The position numbers were made by a program, and so were the translations under genes. Below the pieces are notes generated by a model that saw only the letters and a program-made list of their open reading frames with translations, had not been told where the DNA came from and ran no database searches. A stretch of 35,291 bases of DNA from Pelargonium nanum (lineage: Eukaryota > Streptophyta > Magnoliopsida > Geraniales > Geraniaceae): positions 1-35,291 of the forward strand of contig JAYMTF010000483.1 of the NCBI GenBank assembly GCA_036897485.1, read 5' to 3'. This document shows, one piece after another, positions 12,601-23,800 of this stretch. Within the stretch, counting starts at the first letter, position 1, and each line of letters begins with the position of its first letter.

Positions 12601-13552
12601 TTTACCAGCTGCTCCATATGCTTTAATGAAATTTCCATACTCATTTTCAATCTGTCAATTCCATAATTAAGCAATTGTTTTAGCATTAGTAAATGAAAGT
12701 AGTTAAATGAGTTATAGAAATCAAAGAATATATATACCTGAGCAAGAATAACAGGGCCTCCTTGAGAAGCAAAAAGATTATTTTGCTTGACCTTATCGAC
12801 TATCAATGTCGTAAAATTTTGCATCTCGTTCTACAAAATTAATTTGAAGATTAGTTTTTATAAGCTTAGCTAGTTGAATATTCATCTATTGCAATACAAA
12901 GGATTAAAATTGCATACCATGAACACATCATTTGCAGTTCGGAGCTCGATACCTGGCATGTTGTGCAACCATACAGGAAATCCTCTGATATATATACAAG
13001 ATTGTAACATTTTAATATTTTATAAGGTTGCTATAGGATTAAAATTAACAAAATGTTAAAGAATATATGTACCCGTAATTCCATTCGGCGCAAACATATG
13101 GTCCAATTCGAAGAACAGCGTATAGTCCTGCATCTTGAATTGTTTTGAGAAACTTGATGAGATCAAGATTTCCACTGAAATCATAATGGCGACGCAGTGG
13201 TTCATGTGCATTCCAGAATACGTAGGTTTCAATAGCGTTTAATCCACCTTCCTTTGATTTGTTTATAAGATCCGGCCACATCTGTAACAATAATAATGAC
13301 CAAATAATCAGATCATGTGCACTTAGTTTAATAATAACAAAATGTTGTAGCAATATTGATCTAATTCAAAGACATTACTTCAGGAGTGCTTCGCGGGTAG
13401 TGAATTGAACCCGAAATCAGTACTCTACGAGTGCCATCAATTGTGATAGCTCTCCCATCGTGGGATACGTCGAGAGCAAACACATTGGTAGCAAACACGA
13501 AAAGGATGAAACAGAAGCAAAAGAGCAAGGAGTTTCTTGAAGAAGAAGGCAT
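9681..13552 (-). CDS. BGAL15: Beta-galactosidase with SUEL lectin domain (GH35)
   Basis: Seventeen exons in coding order: 13379-13552, 13073-13281, 12918-12984, 12738-12830, 12508-12651, 12343-12431, 12162-12267, 11989-12076, 11782-11900, 11541-11702, 11261-11460, 11078-11181, 10874-10986, 10555-10785, 10248-10462, 9883-10159, 9681-9791. They encode 833 residues. Exon lengths equal those of the convergent partner except for five differences in multiples of three, so the two are duplicates. Residues 1-27 look like a signal peptide (hydrophobic [14 protein letters not shown]). The family motifs are canonical: [20 protein letters not shown], acid/base Glu185 in IENEYG, nucleophile Glu254 in [22 protein letters not shown]. 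The SUEL-type lectin domain at the C-terminus keeps its cysteines. The protein closely follows remembered Arabidopsis BGAL15. Likely role: secreted cell-wall galactosidase; the exact substrate cannot be read from sequence. Confidence 0.97.
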
Positions 13553-13607
13553 GTTGTATAATGGAATGTAGATGGTGAGTACATGCTAGATAGTCCATCT
13601 AGTAGTC

Positions 13608-13615
13608 TATTTATA
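13608..13615 (-). promoter_or_regulatory. TATA box of the second beta-galactosidase gene
   Basis: TATAAATA on the minus strand, 55 bp upstream of the ATG at 13552. It sits in the same CTATAAATAG context as the partner gene's TATA box. Confidence 0.75.
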
Positions 13616-14519
13616 GTGTTGAAATCAAAATGAAGATAAGGTTTATGAGATAAAATATTTTGGAAAATAAAGACTCAACTAATTGAGAATATGTATTGTT
13701 GGGAAAAAATCTTGAACATCCATAATATGTAACTTCTTGTTGAATATTGACTTTTTCCAAGTGAAGTCTTTGTCAAAGAAAAATTTGATAGCAAGCCCTT
13801 CAAAAAATGTTTATGCAGAAAATAAGATTGTTCTTAATTATGATCCACCATATTAATCTGATTAAAAAAAAACAAGAGCAACCAAATCCAAAAGCATTGT
13901 ATTTGACACATTTGCATTCATGTTTTACTTCCATTCATGTTCTTCACAATGATCATTAATATTCCCAGTTGTACCATTTAAAATAAGGTTGATTTTAAAA
14001 AAAATAATAATAATGATAAGTAACATTTCTTATTATACTCTTTTTATAACAATTTTTTTATAGAGATTTTTATAACAAAATAAATAGATGCTAACTAATT
14101 TATTTTACAATATTGTTGGTGTATAATTATTTTTATAAGAAAAATTGACATTAAATCAGGTATACCTCATTTTATCAACATCAACCATGAGTAATGAACT
14201 ATTTATTTGAATGTAATATTCAAATGTTCGGGTTATGAAAAAAAATATTGAATCTATTTGAATCAAGTGAAACTTACGCCCAACTAAATATACTTTGTAA
14301 TTGAAATTTAAATACCAAACTACTCGTCATTGAAATTAGAGTGAAAAAAGGGAAATATTGCAAAGAATGAGAAATTAGGTATAGCCAATGAAGCTTGAAG
14401 GAGAATGAAGTTGGAGTGACCAAAGGAAAATGAGAGAAGAGAGAGAAAATACATGGAACAATTGAAGGGATAATTTAGTCATTTAACTAAAATTTGACAG
14501 TGTTAACAAAGGGCGCAAT
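13616..14519. other. Intergenic spacer upstream of the second BGAL gene, no gene seen
   Basis: AT-rich sequence with no convincing coding frame. It separates the divergently transcribed BGAL and CPN20 genes and should contain the BGAL upstream regulatory region. No specific motif beyond the TATA box was recognised. Confidence 0.6.
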
Positions 14520-14710
14520 TAAAACTAAGTTTATGGAGTTAGTTGTAGCCTTGTAGGTAGTACTAGGCATTTATGTTCGAACCTGTGGATGCTCCCGTTT
14601 CAGGTCGATAATATATAATTCACTGATTTGGGAGTCTGAGTTAGGTCGGATTAAGTATACTTCAGATTTATGTAGGTGTGTATGAGTTGTGTGTAGGGTG
14701 TGTGAATTAA
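14520..14710 (+). mobile_element. Candidate tRNA-derived SINE relic
   Basis: TAGCCTTGTAGG (14546-14557) fits the pol III box A consensus TRGCNNAGYNGG with one mismatch. TGTTCGAACC (14575-14584) fits box B, GGTTCGANNCC, with minor changes. The 29-bp start-to-start spacing is tRNA-like. A GT-rich tail follows near 14675-14705. No cloverleaf or target duplication could be confirmed, so the ends are approximate. Confidence 0.42.
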
Positions 14711-14828
14711 GCTAATAATAATCAAACAAAAAATCATTCGAACATTTCTAAGTATTTTGCAATAATAATAATATATCTTAGAAATTTGTGAAAAATCAAA
14801 ATTAAGTCAAACTCCCGGGTTAACTTGA

Positions 14829-14834
14829 CACGTG
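14829..14834 (+). promoter_or_regulatory. G-box upstream of CPN20
   Basis: CACGTG in GACACGTGAC, roughly 580 bp before the CPN20 ATG and about 200-250 bp before the presumed transcription start. G-boxes bind bZIP/bHLH factors and are common near light-responsive plastid-protein genes; function here is inferred. Confidence 0.4.
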
Positions 14835-14905
14835 ACCTACAGAAAATCCGCACACAGGCGGGGTGAGTCCCGGGCACTCATTCTAAGTCTGAATCCGCAG
14901 TAGAC

Positions 14906-14932
14906 CCGACCCGAAACCAACCCGCGGGTCGG
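14906..14932. repeat. Short GC-rich inverted repeat
   Basis: CCGACCCG (14906-14913) pairs with CGGGTCGG (14925-14932) across an 11-base loop. It sits in a locally GC-rich island (about 14815-14970) upstream of CPN20, in otherwise AT-rich DNA. Confidence 0.6.
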
Positions 14933-15120
14933 ATAGGAGTGTCCAGGCACAGCCGTGAGCGCGTGGGAAACACAGACGGAGAGTCTCGACTGAATTCTAG
15001 AAGTCTCTTTGTCATCTGTTAAAACCCCCATTCTATCTTTCTAGGGTTTTATTATCCAATCCGAATCTCATTTCCCAACTTCCTCCGAAAGCTATCATCT
15101 TTACAGTCTCTCTCTCTCTG

Positions 15121-15409
15121 GTACGCTTATCTTCTTCTTCAGTTGCTCCATTTAGCTTGGTTTTTTTTTCCTTATTTCGTCTCTGGTTTCTAATTCTGCT
15201 GTTAGTTTTCGTTCATTTTTCGATGATAACAAAGCTTAAATGTTTGGCTCCCGAGAAATTGGATAGGAAAATTATAACAAAATACTCTTGTCCAGTTCCA
15301 CACTAGTTCGGATATTCAGTAGTGTTAAGTTTCTGGAGTTTAGCATGTAGGCTGCATTTTCTCAGTGGCCAAACAGAGGTTGAGAATTTAATCTGGTTTT
15401 ATGGTTCAG
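15121..15409 (+). other. Probable 5'-UTR intron of CPN20
   Basis: A CT-rich leader ends CTCTCTG at 15120 and is followed by GTACGC. Position 15409 ends a pyrimidine-containing TTCAG acceptor three bases before the conserved ATG. Splicing would remove the in-frame ATG at 15401 and leave GAAATGGCG as the start context. This explains why the conserved start is the second ATG. Inferred from splice signals only. Confidence 0.6.
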
Positions 15410-15412
15410 GAA

Positions 15413-16925
15413 ATGGCGACCGCACAGCTCACTGCTCCCTCAATTTCCACCAGGAGCTTGTCCTCAATTGAAGGGCTTAGATCCTCGAGGGTCCAGTTTT
15501 CATCAGCGCGAACTTTGAATTTCGGCGGTCTCTCTCAGAGGTCATTCCGGGGACTCGTTGTCAGAGCTGCGGCCACTGTGGCCCCAAAGGTAATACAGTT
15601 CAACCACCTTTATCTTCAATTCAGATATGATAATTGTATGATTTGCTAGTTTTTGATTATATTTTACATTAGCTATTATTCGATGTCGTTAATATATGGT
15701 TTACATTTAGTTATGAATGCATTGGTAATATGTTTTTGAACAACTTGATAGTTAGCTAAGTACAGTACACCGATGCATTGGTAATTTGTTGCATTTGGAA
15801 ATTCTTTTGGAATTCCTTATGTTGGGGATGGGAGTGTAATGAAACTTTGTGTTCTGTATGTATGGTTGTGATTTGCTATTATTTCAGTAGTATGTTCATT
15901 AGATTCAAACTTTATCGATACAATGAAGACTTTGCTACTGAAATTAAACTAATGGACTTGAAACATTATTGATTTGTATCATTGGCTGATGTATTTGTCT
16001 TGTGATTCTCAGTATACTACAATCAAGCCATTGGCTGACAGAGTGCTGGTGAAGATTAAAACTGCAGAGGAAAAGACTTCAGGTGGCATCCTGCTCCCAT
16101 CTTCGGCGCAGACAAAGCCACAAGGAGGTGAAGTTGTTGCTGTAGGAGAGGGTAGGACAGTTGGGAATACCACAGTAGCTGTCAGTCTTGAGGTACCTAC
16201 TGAGCATCATCATTTTGTTATGAGCTATGTTTCCCATGTTGTTACTTCTCACAAATGTGTGGTATTGTCGTTGTAGGCTGGTGCCCAAGTGGTATATTCC
16301 AAGTATGCAGGAACTGAGGTGGAGTTCAATGGACAAAGTCATCTCATATTAAAGGAGGATGACATTGTTGGTATCCTTGAGACTGATGATATCAAGGATC
16401 TTAAACCCTTAAACGATAGAATTCTGATCAAGGTACTTTATCCATTCAAACCCTTTTAAAATTATATTTGTTTATCATCTATACAGTAAAAATAAGATTG
16501 AGTCATCTTGGCACAAATGTTGGATTACCATATGATTATCATTTGGAAGGAGTTTTATAGTATTTTTATGGCTAACAATTGTTCACAGGTTGCTGAGGCT
16601 GAGGAAAAGACAGCCGGAGGCCTGTTGTTGACCGAGGCTAGCAAGGAGAAGCCTTCTATTGGCACGGTAAGATAGTTAGATATTTGGTGCAGACTGAATT
16701 ATATTCTGCGTTAGATCCTCTAATGAAATGTTGTATGTGGGGGTGAGGCAGGTCATAGCAGTTGGACCCGGTCTTCTGGATGAGCAAGGCAACCGGAAAC
16801 CATTGACAGTAGCCGCAGGAAACACTGTTTTGTATGCTAAATATGCAGGGAATGACTTCAAAGGCCCTGATGGATCTAACTACATTGTTCTAAGGGCATC
16901 TGATGTGATGGCTGTTCTCTCTTAG
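15413..16925 (+). CDS. CPN20: Plastid 20 kDa co-chaperonin (double GroES domain)
   Basis: Five coding exons: 15413-15589, 16013-16192, 16277-16432, 16589-16666 and 16752-16925, encoding 254 residues. It partners Cpn60 in the plastid stroma, capping the folding chamber during ATP-dependent folding of stromal proteins such as Rubisco large subunit. Residues 1 to about 52 are a Ser/Arg-rich transit peptide, cut near the [11 protein letters not shown] region and encoded entirely by the first coding exon. Two GroES modules follow in tandem: the first from [11 protein letters not shown], with mobile-loop sequence [20 protein letters not shown], and the second from [11 protein letters not shown], with loop [20 protein letters not shown]. 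The length and exon-by-exon sequence match Arabidopsis CPN20 from memory. The start was placed at MATAQLTA, by homology and because the preceding ATG probably lies in an intron. All junctions stay in frame and the protein looks whole. Confidence 0.97.
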
Positions 16926-17826
16926 GGTAAGGTTGGACACATTTCAGATCATGTGTACACCAAATTTTCTGGCAAATTTGTTTTGAGCTTATGATCTAAT
17001 CAGTTGTTATAATTGGCAGCTTTGTGGTTGGTTGTCTAATTTCAATCCAATATGATAAAGCTGAGTTCACTGATATCCAACTGTTTGCTTGAATTTTTGA
17101 CTACTAAATTAATTTTTTATGACACTTAAATATCATATATTTTATTCTTTAATTTTTGTAAGTTAATATTAATGGAATAAGTCTCTTTTAACACATGAGA
17201 AGAATATGCAGTTTTGTGTTCTAAAATTGGTGATTGGCATAAAAAAAAATTTAGGATGCGTCTTTGTAAACAAGATCAAATGATAGTTTTATGTCATTAC
17301 TCATTTACTTGTTAATATACAAATACTCCATCTATATCAAAATAAGTGTCATTATATTGTAGATACTTGAATCTGCTAATTAATATTTTGAGGAATGAGG
17401 GTACAAAATATATGTGCCCAACACAAACAGTTGCAGTTACAACTAAACTATGTATGGCTGTGCATTTCTCTGCTACTGCATTTACAAATTTGGAAGAAAA
17501 TGTGTGTCAAATAAAGTTAACACAAGTATACCACATATTCATATCTGCCTGCCAGCAGAGCCTGGTGTATGGTGTTATTGGAGGTAACAAATTGAGACTA
17601 AACCATGCATGCATCATCATCATCATCATCATCCACCTCACCTCACCTCCATGTTTACAGCATTTTTCAGCCACCAGCTCGCGCTTCTGATCAGTAAAGG
17701 AATGCTCCAAATGAAGAGGTGACTGAGTGTCCACCACACCAGAACCATCCAAGAATGCAAAACTGGACATAAAAAAAAGTCCATCCATACTCTCAGTGTA
17801 GCTAGCTAGGAAACTAGAACTCTCTT
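16926..17826. other. Intergenic region between convergent CPN20 and ARF19
   Basis: It holds the CPN20 3' UTR on the left and the ARF19 3' UTR on the right. Inside are a diverged Stowaway-like end (17325-17355) and a CAT microsatellite (about 17608-17631) that probably falls in or just beyond the ARF19 3' UTR. No additional gene was recognised. Confidence 0.65.
17325..17355 (+). mobile_element. Diverged Stowaway-type MITE end fragment
   Basis: TACTCC followed by ATCAAAATAAGTGTCATT resembles the common plant Stowaway terminus seen cleanly at 35242. Only one end is visible; no matching opposite terminus was found nearby, so this is a fragment. Confidence 0.4.
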
Positions 17827-20800
17827 TTATCTATTGAACGAGGCAGCCGAGTTATCATCATACTGCCCTCGCCATGCATTATTCCCACTGTCAGTTCCAC
17901 TGCAAGCTTGGTTGGGGACCGGCGCATGACCTAAATCTCCATCTAAGCTCATCTGCTGCACCTCAACAGAGGACAGTATCTTTATGCTCTGTACACAACT
18001 TACAAATTCCCTGAAACCAAATAAAAATAGGTTAAGAATTAGAATAAACTCCCAGACGAAAATGTGACTTTGAAGTGCACAAGATATTTGACTTACTCCC
18101 ACGGATCGTCACCAACAAGTAGAATGTCATTTTCATGGTCAACATATACAAGTTTCCAGTCTGTCCTCTGAGGATCTTCTAGCTGCCCCTCGATCCCAAA
18201 CATGCGAGCCAGATCACGCCTCAGCTCATCATACCCTGTGTAGCGTGTGACATCAATGGACCTTCCCACGGAGCCACGTTTTTGAACCTAACAGTTTGAG
18301 AACAGCATTAGCATTACAAGCACATGAATGAAGAATGATACCATCCAAAACAGACATATGATTATATGAATGCCACGAATGCTAACTTGCTTCAGGAAGT
18401 TAAAATGGCCAAGTGTTACCAACCTTTGTGTATGTACGCATACGTTGAGTCTGGCTAGCCCAAACTCCACCATTCAAAACCCCAGTCTCAGTGATGGCAA
18501 CATCATTTGAACACCCAGGCTTGAAAGGCATACTTGGAAGCCCAAATGATTGAGAGCTTATCCCAGCGGTGGACAACTCTGTCTCAATATCTCTTGGAGT
18601 GCCACCATAATTTGAAAGCAAGTTTTGAAGATCTTTTTGAGAATCGAAACCTCTAGACAGCAATGTGTCAGGTGCCAATCCATCAACATTAGATGCGAAT
18701 GGAAGATTACTCCGAGGATTTGACTGAACATCACTGTCCATACAGAATGTTGGGAGGGAATAGTTCTGCTGGATGGTGCCAGCATCCAAGCAATATGACG
18801 TTGCAGATGAGGATGCTTCCAATTGATCAATGATAGTACCTTTGTATTTCAATTGTTCTGGGCCTTTTGTACTTGGTGTTTCATGCTTAATCCGGATATC
18901 AGGCTTGCTTTGAAGCTCGTGCATCAGATTACTTGCAGGCTCAACCATTGGATCCCCTACCATCATGGATGATATTTGTTGGTTTCTGTTAACGAAGTTT
19001 GATGGGGGAACCTGGCAATTAGCAGTTGAAGGTGAGGTTGAACATGATGGAGCGTCACCTTCAGTCAGACCAGAATGGGCTCTTACTGTTGTAAGTGGTT
19101 TGTTCTGGCTCTGAGGTTGATTCACAGGAAATTGTTGTGATGGCACAAGCATTGAAGGCGGCAAGTTGTTGCTGCTTATATGTTGTTGATGCTGAGACAA
19201 AGGCAGCTGTTGAAATTGCGGATTTTGCTGATGAACCTGTTGTTGCTGGAGCAGCTGAGGTTGCAAAAGTGAGCTGGTTGGGGAGATCAATTGTTGCTGT
19301 TGCTGCTGCTGCTGTTGCTGTAGTTGTTGCTGCTGCTGCAATCTCTGTAATAACTGTAACTGAATCTGTTGCTCTGAAAGGCCCTGCTGTGATAATTGTT
19401 GTACCTGCTGCTGTACCCTCTGAGAGAGGTTATTTTGCAACAACTGTAGAGGAGATTGTTGCAATTGTGTCTGTTGTTGCTGCCTCTGTAAGAGGCCAGG
19501 TTGCTGCTCCATTTGTTGTTGAAATTGTGGATGTGAGTCTTGTGGCAAAGGAGCCAACTGAAATGAACTCTTATTAATGGCAGGAACAGTTGGTTGGGAT
19601 TGACTGCTAACATTCAGTAATTGCTGATGCTGATGCTGGAGCTGAGAGTATACTGCTGGTTGCTGCAAGTTTTGACTAGTAATCTGGTTAGAAGATACAG
19701 CACCATTATTTTGAAGAGGTGATTGGAAAAGTTGTTGCTGTTGTTGCACTTGCTGGTGCTGAATCTGCTGTCTTTGAACTTGCTGCTGCTGGGTCTGCTG
19801 TTGTTGTAGCTGCTGCTGCTGCTGTTGGGTCTGCTGTTGTGGTGGGGGTGGTGATGGTGATGGTTGATGCTGTTGTTGCTGCTGCTGCTGCTGGCGCTGT
19901 TGCTGTTGCTGTTGATGCTGCTGCTGTTGCTGTTGCTGATTAATAGGTGTATGTAACAATTGCTGTGACTGTTGCTGTTGCTGCTGTTGTTGATTCCATG
20001 CCATATGTGGCTGCATCAATTGACTGACTTGGTTTTGCTGATTTGGTTTGTTGAACTGGAGATTTGGAGAAGACATGACGGGGCTCTGAAAACTCAATAA
20101 CTTCGATGGGTCATCACTACCATGCAAGGCAGATGGTGGCATGAATCCAGATTGGGCAGTTGGGAACTGATTGTTTTGCTGCATATTCATCCACTGAACT
20201 AAACTCAAGCCCGGGAATATAGAGCTAGAGGCATCCTTCATGCCAAAGTCATCTCCAAGCCAGGGCATGGCTCTCTTAAAAGCATTCTCCATATCTGACT
20301 CCTCATCTGCAAAAGTACTCCAATCAATAATTATTGATGATAATAATGGCCATAGCACGTGCACTCCAAAATTTGAGTTTAAATGTATATTATGTGAGAA
20401 CACATTATAATACACCAAGGTTATACATTACCTGGCATCCCAGGTTGTTTGGGGAACTTTGGTCTGAAAAATGGAGGCGGGCATATATAGAAAGGAGTTA
20501 CAACAGGCTCAACTTCCCAGATTGAAACTCTGCTAGGACGTTCACCAGCTGTTGATTCATCCCATCCAACCTATCATAATGAACAAGTTATTGGCTAAAT
20601 CAGCTAGATCCGGATGTCCCTATTTCAAGAGATATTGTATTTTCACTTCACCTGTGTGTGAAATAAAACATTTTACTGCCCCCAATATTGGACTATCATC
20701 CATATGGATACCGTAATTATAATTTAGAAGTCCTATTGCCCGTCAGGATGTTTAAAAGTAAGCTGTGCCCAGAAGATGGATTCAGGATTTGCATTCTCAA

Positions 20801-23800
20801 ATATAATTTCACTTCCCAGTTAACATCTAAATGATTTACAGTTTACAAAACTAAGTCTGGGGGTCAAGCGTAAGAAAAAAGAACTCTGAAAGGCTGTATA
20901 GTAGTATGTCATGTGATTTTCTGAATTCATAGAAGAATAGTTGTTTTAAATAGGTATTTGAATCAATATAAAATCCTATACACACCATACCACACCACCA
21001 CATACATAAAATTATGCATAGATTAAGTCATCTAAATTCATCTGTAAGGGGCAAAAGAGCTCCAAAAGGCACATTTTTACTGTATTAACGAACAAGTGTT
21101 TTTTAATAGGTGCTGTGGATACAAATGAAATCCATGCCATACACCACTTAGACACAGAAATTCATCAACTACATCCTTCAAATTTATCCATCTAAACCTT
21201 CAAGTGTAGCAGAGCAGTACCTGAAGATTACGCCACTGTGAGCTTTTCCACCGCGCGGGATCCAAGTCACTGATACCAGTGATTGTACCCATGTACCTGC
21301 GTACTCCTGACTCTTCTGTCTCAAACATCATTCTGAACCGCATGCCAAGAGAAACTTGGGTATACATGGCTTTATTGTACTTGGCTAACGGAATCACAAA
21401 TTCAGAAGGGCTTGCCCTATTAAAATCAACTGAATGCAGTCAGACAACTGAAGTGATTGGATGGGTTTAAACACATTCTAATCGAGTATTAAAGAGCATG
21501 CTGTAGTACCTTGGATTGTAAAATACAGTAAATGGACTATTGTTAGCAGCTGCATGAGCTGCAGCAGCAAGGATCCCAATATGCATGCTATCACTGGATA
21601 TGACTGATGAAGAAAGAGCTGGCTGTTGCCTATTGGCACGCCTTATACCCAACAGAAGCTGTGATTTTTCATCCCTACATTCCAATCAAATTACTCAGTT
21701 CAGTGACATAAAAAAACAGTAACCTAGAAGACGTTTTGGTTTCACATTTCCAATTTCATACCTTATAAAGAGAACAGAATCACCAGCAAAAAGTCTCTTT
21801 GTGCTAACAAAGACACTCCAACCTGTGGTAAGCAAGTGCCTTTTTGGTTGGCCTGCAATCAAGAGCCGCAGTTTAATATGTGAATTCATTGATTTCGAAT
21901 TTACACAAAAACATACAAGTTCCTTTATCTGTTTTGGTTGAAGCCACATAACCTATCCTACTACTTATTAAGGAAGATACAATCTTATGCTAAGCAAACT
22001 CTGTCACAGCAAACAATGAGAAGATTCTAAAAAATGCCAATAAGGGTAAAACTGGATGACCAATGGAGTGAAGTGCGGGTTAAATGATGATCATACATAG
22101 TTAATGGTTCGAAAATTTATAAAACATAGTTTGAGAAAGGCTTGGTTGTTGTTCTTGTATAGATATACAAAATCCATAATTATGATCCAACCTTACACTG
22201 TGGATTTAAACTTAATAGAACAAAAATTCAAAAAACTGAACACCAAAGGGCGATGTCAGCGGAAGAGCAAATTAGGAATATTCTGCAAGGGGAAATACCG
22301 CGATAAATATGTCTAAATGTCCATGTATTGTCATGTAAATCCTTAGCCATCAGCTCCTGAGCAGGAGGTTGCATTGAAAAATCCTATCAAACAGCTTCAT
22401 GATAAGCAATAGAACGGATAGATGCTGAATGGTAATAAATAATCAAAAGCATGACAAAATTTTGAAAAAATATACGCACTAGAGGTGGAAAGATCTTCTC
22501 AGCTGCTCTCCGAGGTACAGAAAATCCACCATGAGTACTTGTATCACTAGCCGTAAGAGTTTTGCAGAAAAACTCAGTAGGTTGCCTGTTTTGCTTGAGG
22601 GCCATATCAGATGCCAATAACGCTTCTTTGTCATACTGTTGGACAGATGTTTCAGACAATCTCTTACATTAGTACACATGATAACAAGTGGACGAAAAAA
22701 TGGTTAAGTCAAATATCCATCAAATCACGGAGTACTCGGTGGACCTACTTTTGTAACTGGTTGGAGGGTCATCTGGGCATAGACTTCATCAGTTTCGGGA
22801 TCAGCCTGGTTCGAAGTAAAAAGTTAAGTGAATAAAATTACCCAACCAAAAACCCATGAAAAATGTTATGTTCTTCTTTCGGCTACAAAAATACTAATAT
22901 GTATAAAACAAATAATAAAAGCTCTTTAGAACTCAAGAAGTTCACATACATGCAAGGTGACATTATGAAGAACACAGATCAACTTGGAAGGAAGGTTAGG
23001 GTAGCTTGGTACAAAATCAGCCTCCTTCTGCATCGATGCTGCAACCTGAGAATTTTAGTGGCCAAATCCAGAAATATAAATTAGAGATCAGAACTAAGGA
23101 CATCATGCTCCTCAAGAACTATTGGGAAAGCCACCTACTTGCTCACTGTGACCTTGAGGAAAGTAAACCACAAGACTTCCAACTGGAGGCAAAGAAACCA
23201 GTGGTCCAGCACAAGCATGCCATAGCTCTGAATTGATATTCTTCCTCTCTCCTGTGATAAAGAAAACAGAAATTATCAGCAATTTCAAATGAAATTTTTT
23301 GCTACGGCCATAAAAATCTGTAACGGCAAAATACATAATATCGCACTCATGTTGGCCACAGAAAGTGATAACAAGAAGTTCTTCCTTTAAGAATATTAAG
23401 TTACACAATATGCACTTAAAAATACTACCAAATGGTAAACTAAAAGTCAGTTAATACTTTCAAATCCTAATGATAGATGTCCAAGAAGCTATGACATGAT
23501 GGCTATGCAGGAAACCAGAAATTTCTTAAAACCTGTGAATTCCAATCTCTTACATATAAGCTGATTATAGGGTATTTCCAGACAAGAAATTGCTTCTTAT
23601 CTTCTTATCTTTTCTTTTCAATCATAGAATTATTATAAAGGATATATGCTAATCACATAGAGAAAAAATACACTTGTATTAGGCTGACAGAAAGCTACCA
23701 ATGTATTTACAAATGACCAAACAGAATAAATGAGTGTTCAAATCAAAAGGGGTCCTCTTCTCATTGTGTCAAGCAGATGAGCTTCTCCATCAACATATTA

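Noticed and set aside
14546-14584. Functional tRNA gene
   Set aside because: Only the box A/B-like words are present; acceptor and anticodon stems do not form by eye.
14837-15031. Minus-strand frame of 64 codons upstream of CPN20
   Set aside because: Arg/Ser-rich reading of the GC-rich island with no family likeness, and it overlaps the presumed CPN20 leader side.
19095-19943. Long plus-strand open frames rich in Val and Ala opposite ARF19 exon 11
   Set aside because: They are the antisense reading of CAG/CAA repeats; there is no family resemblance and the minus strand encodes a clear ARF19.
18400-20418. A single long ARF frame starting MVYYNVF and ending past the PB1 junction
   Set aside because: Its first 37 or so codons and its last 8 are intron read-through; splice sites at 20306 and 18424 restore the ARF19 sequence.
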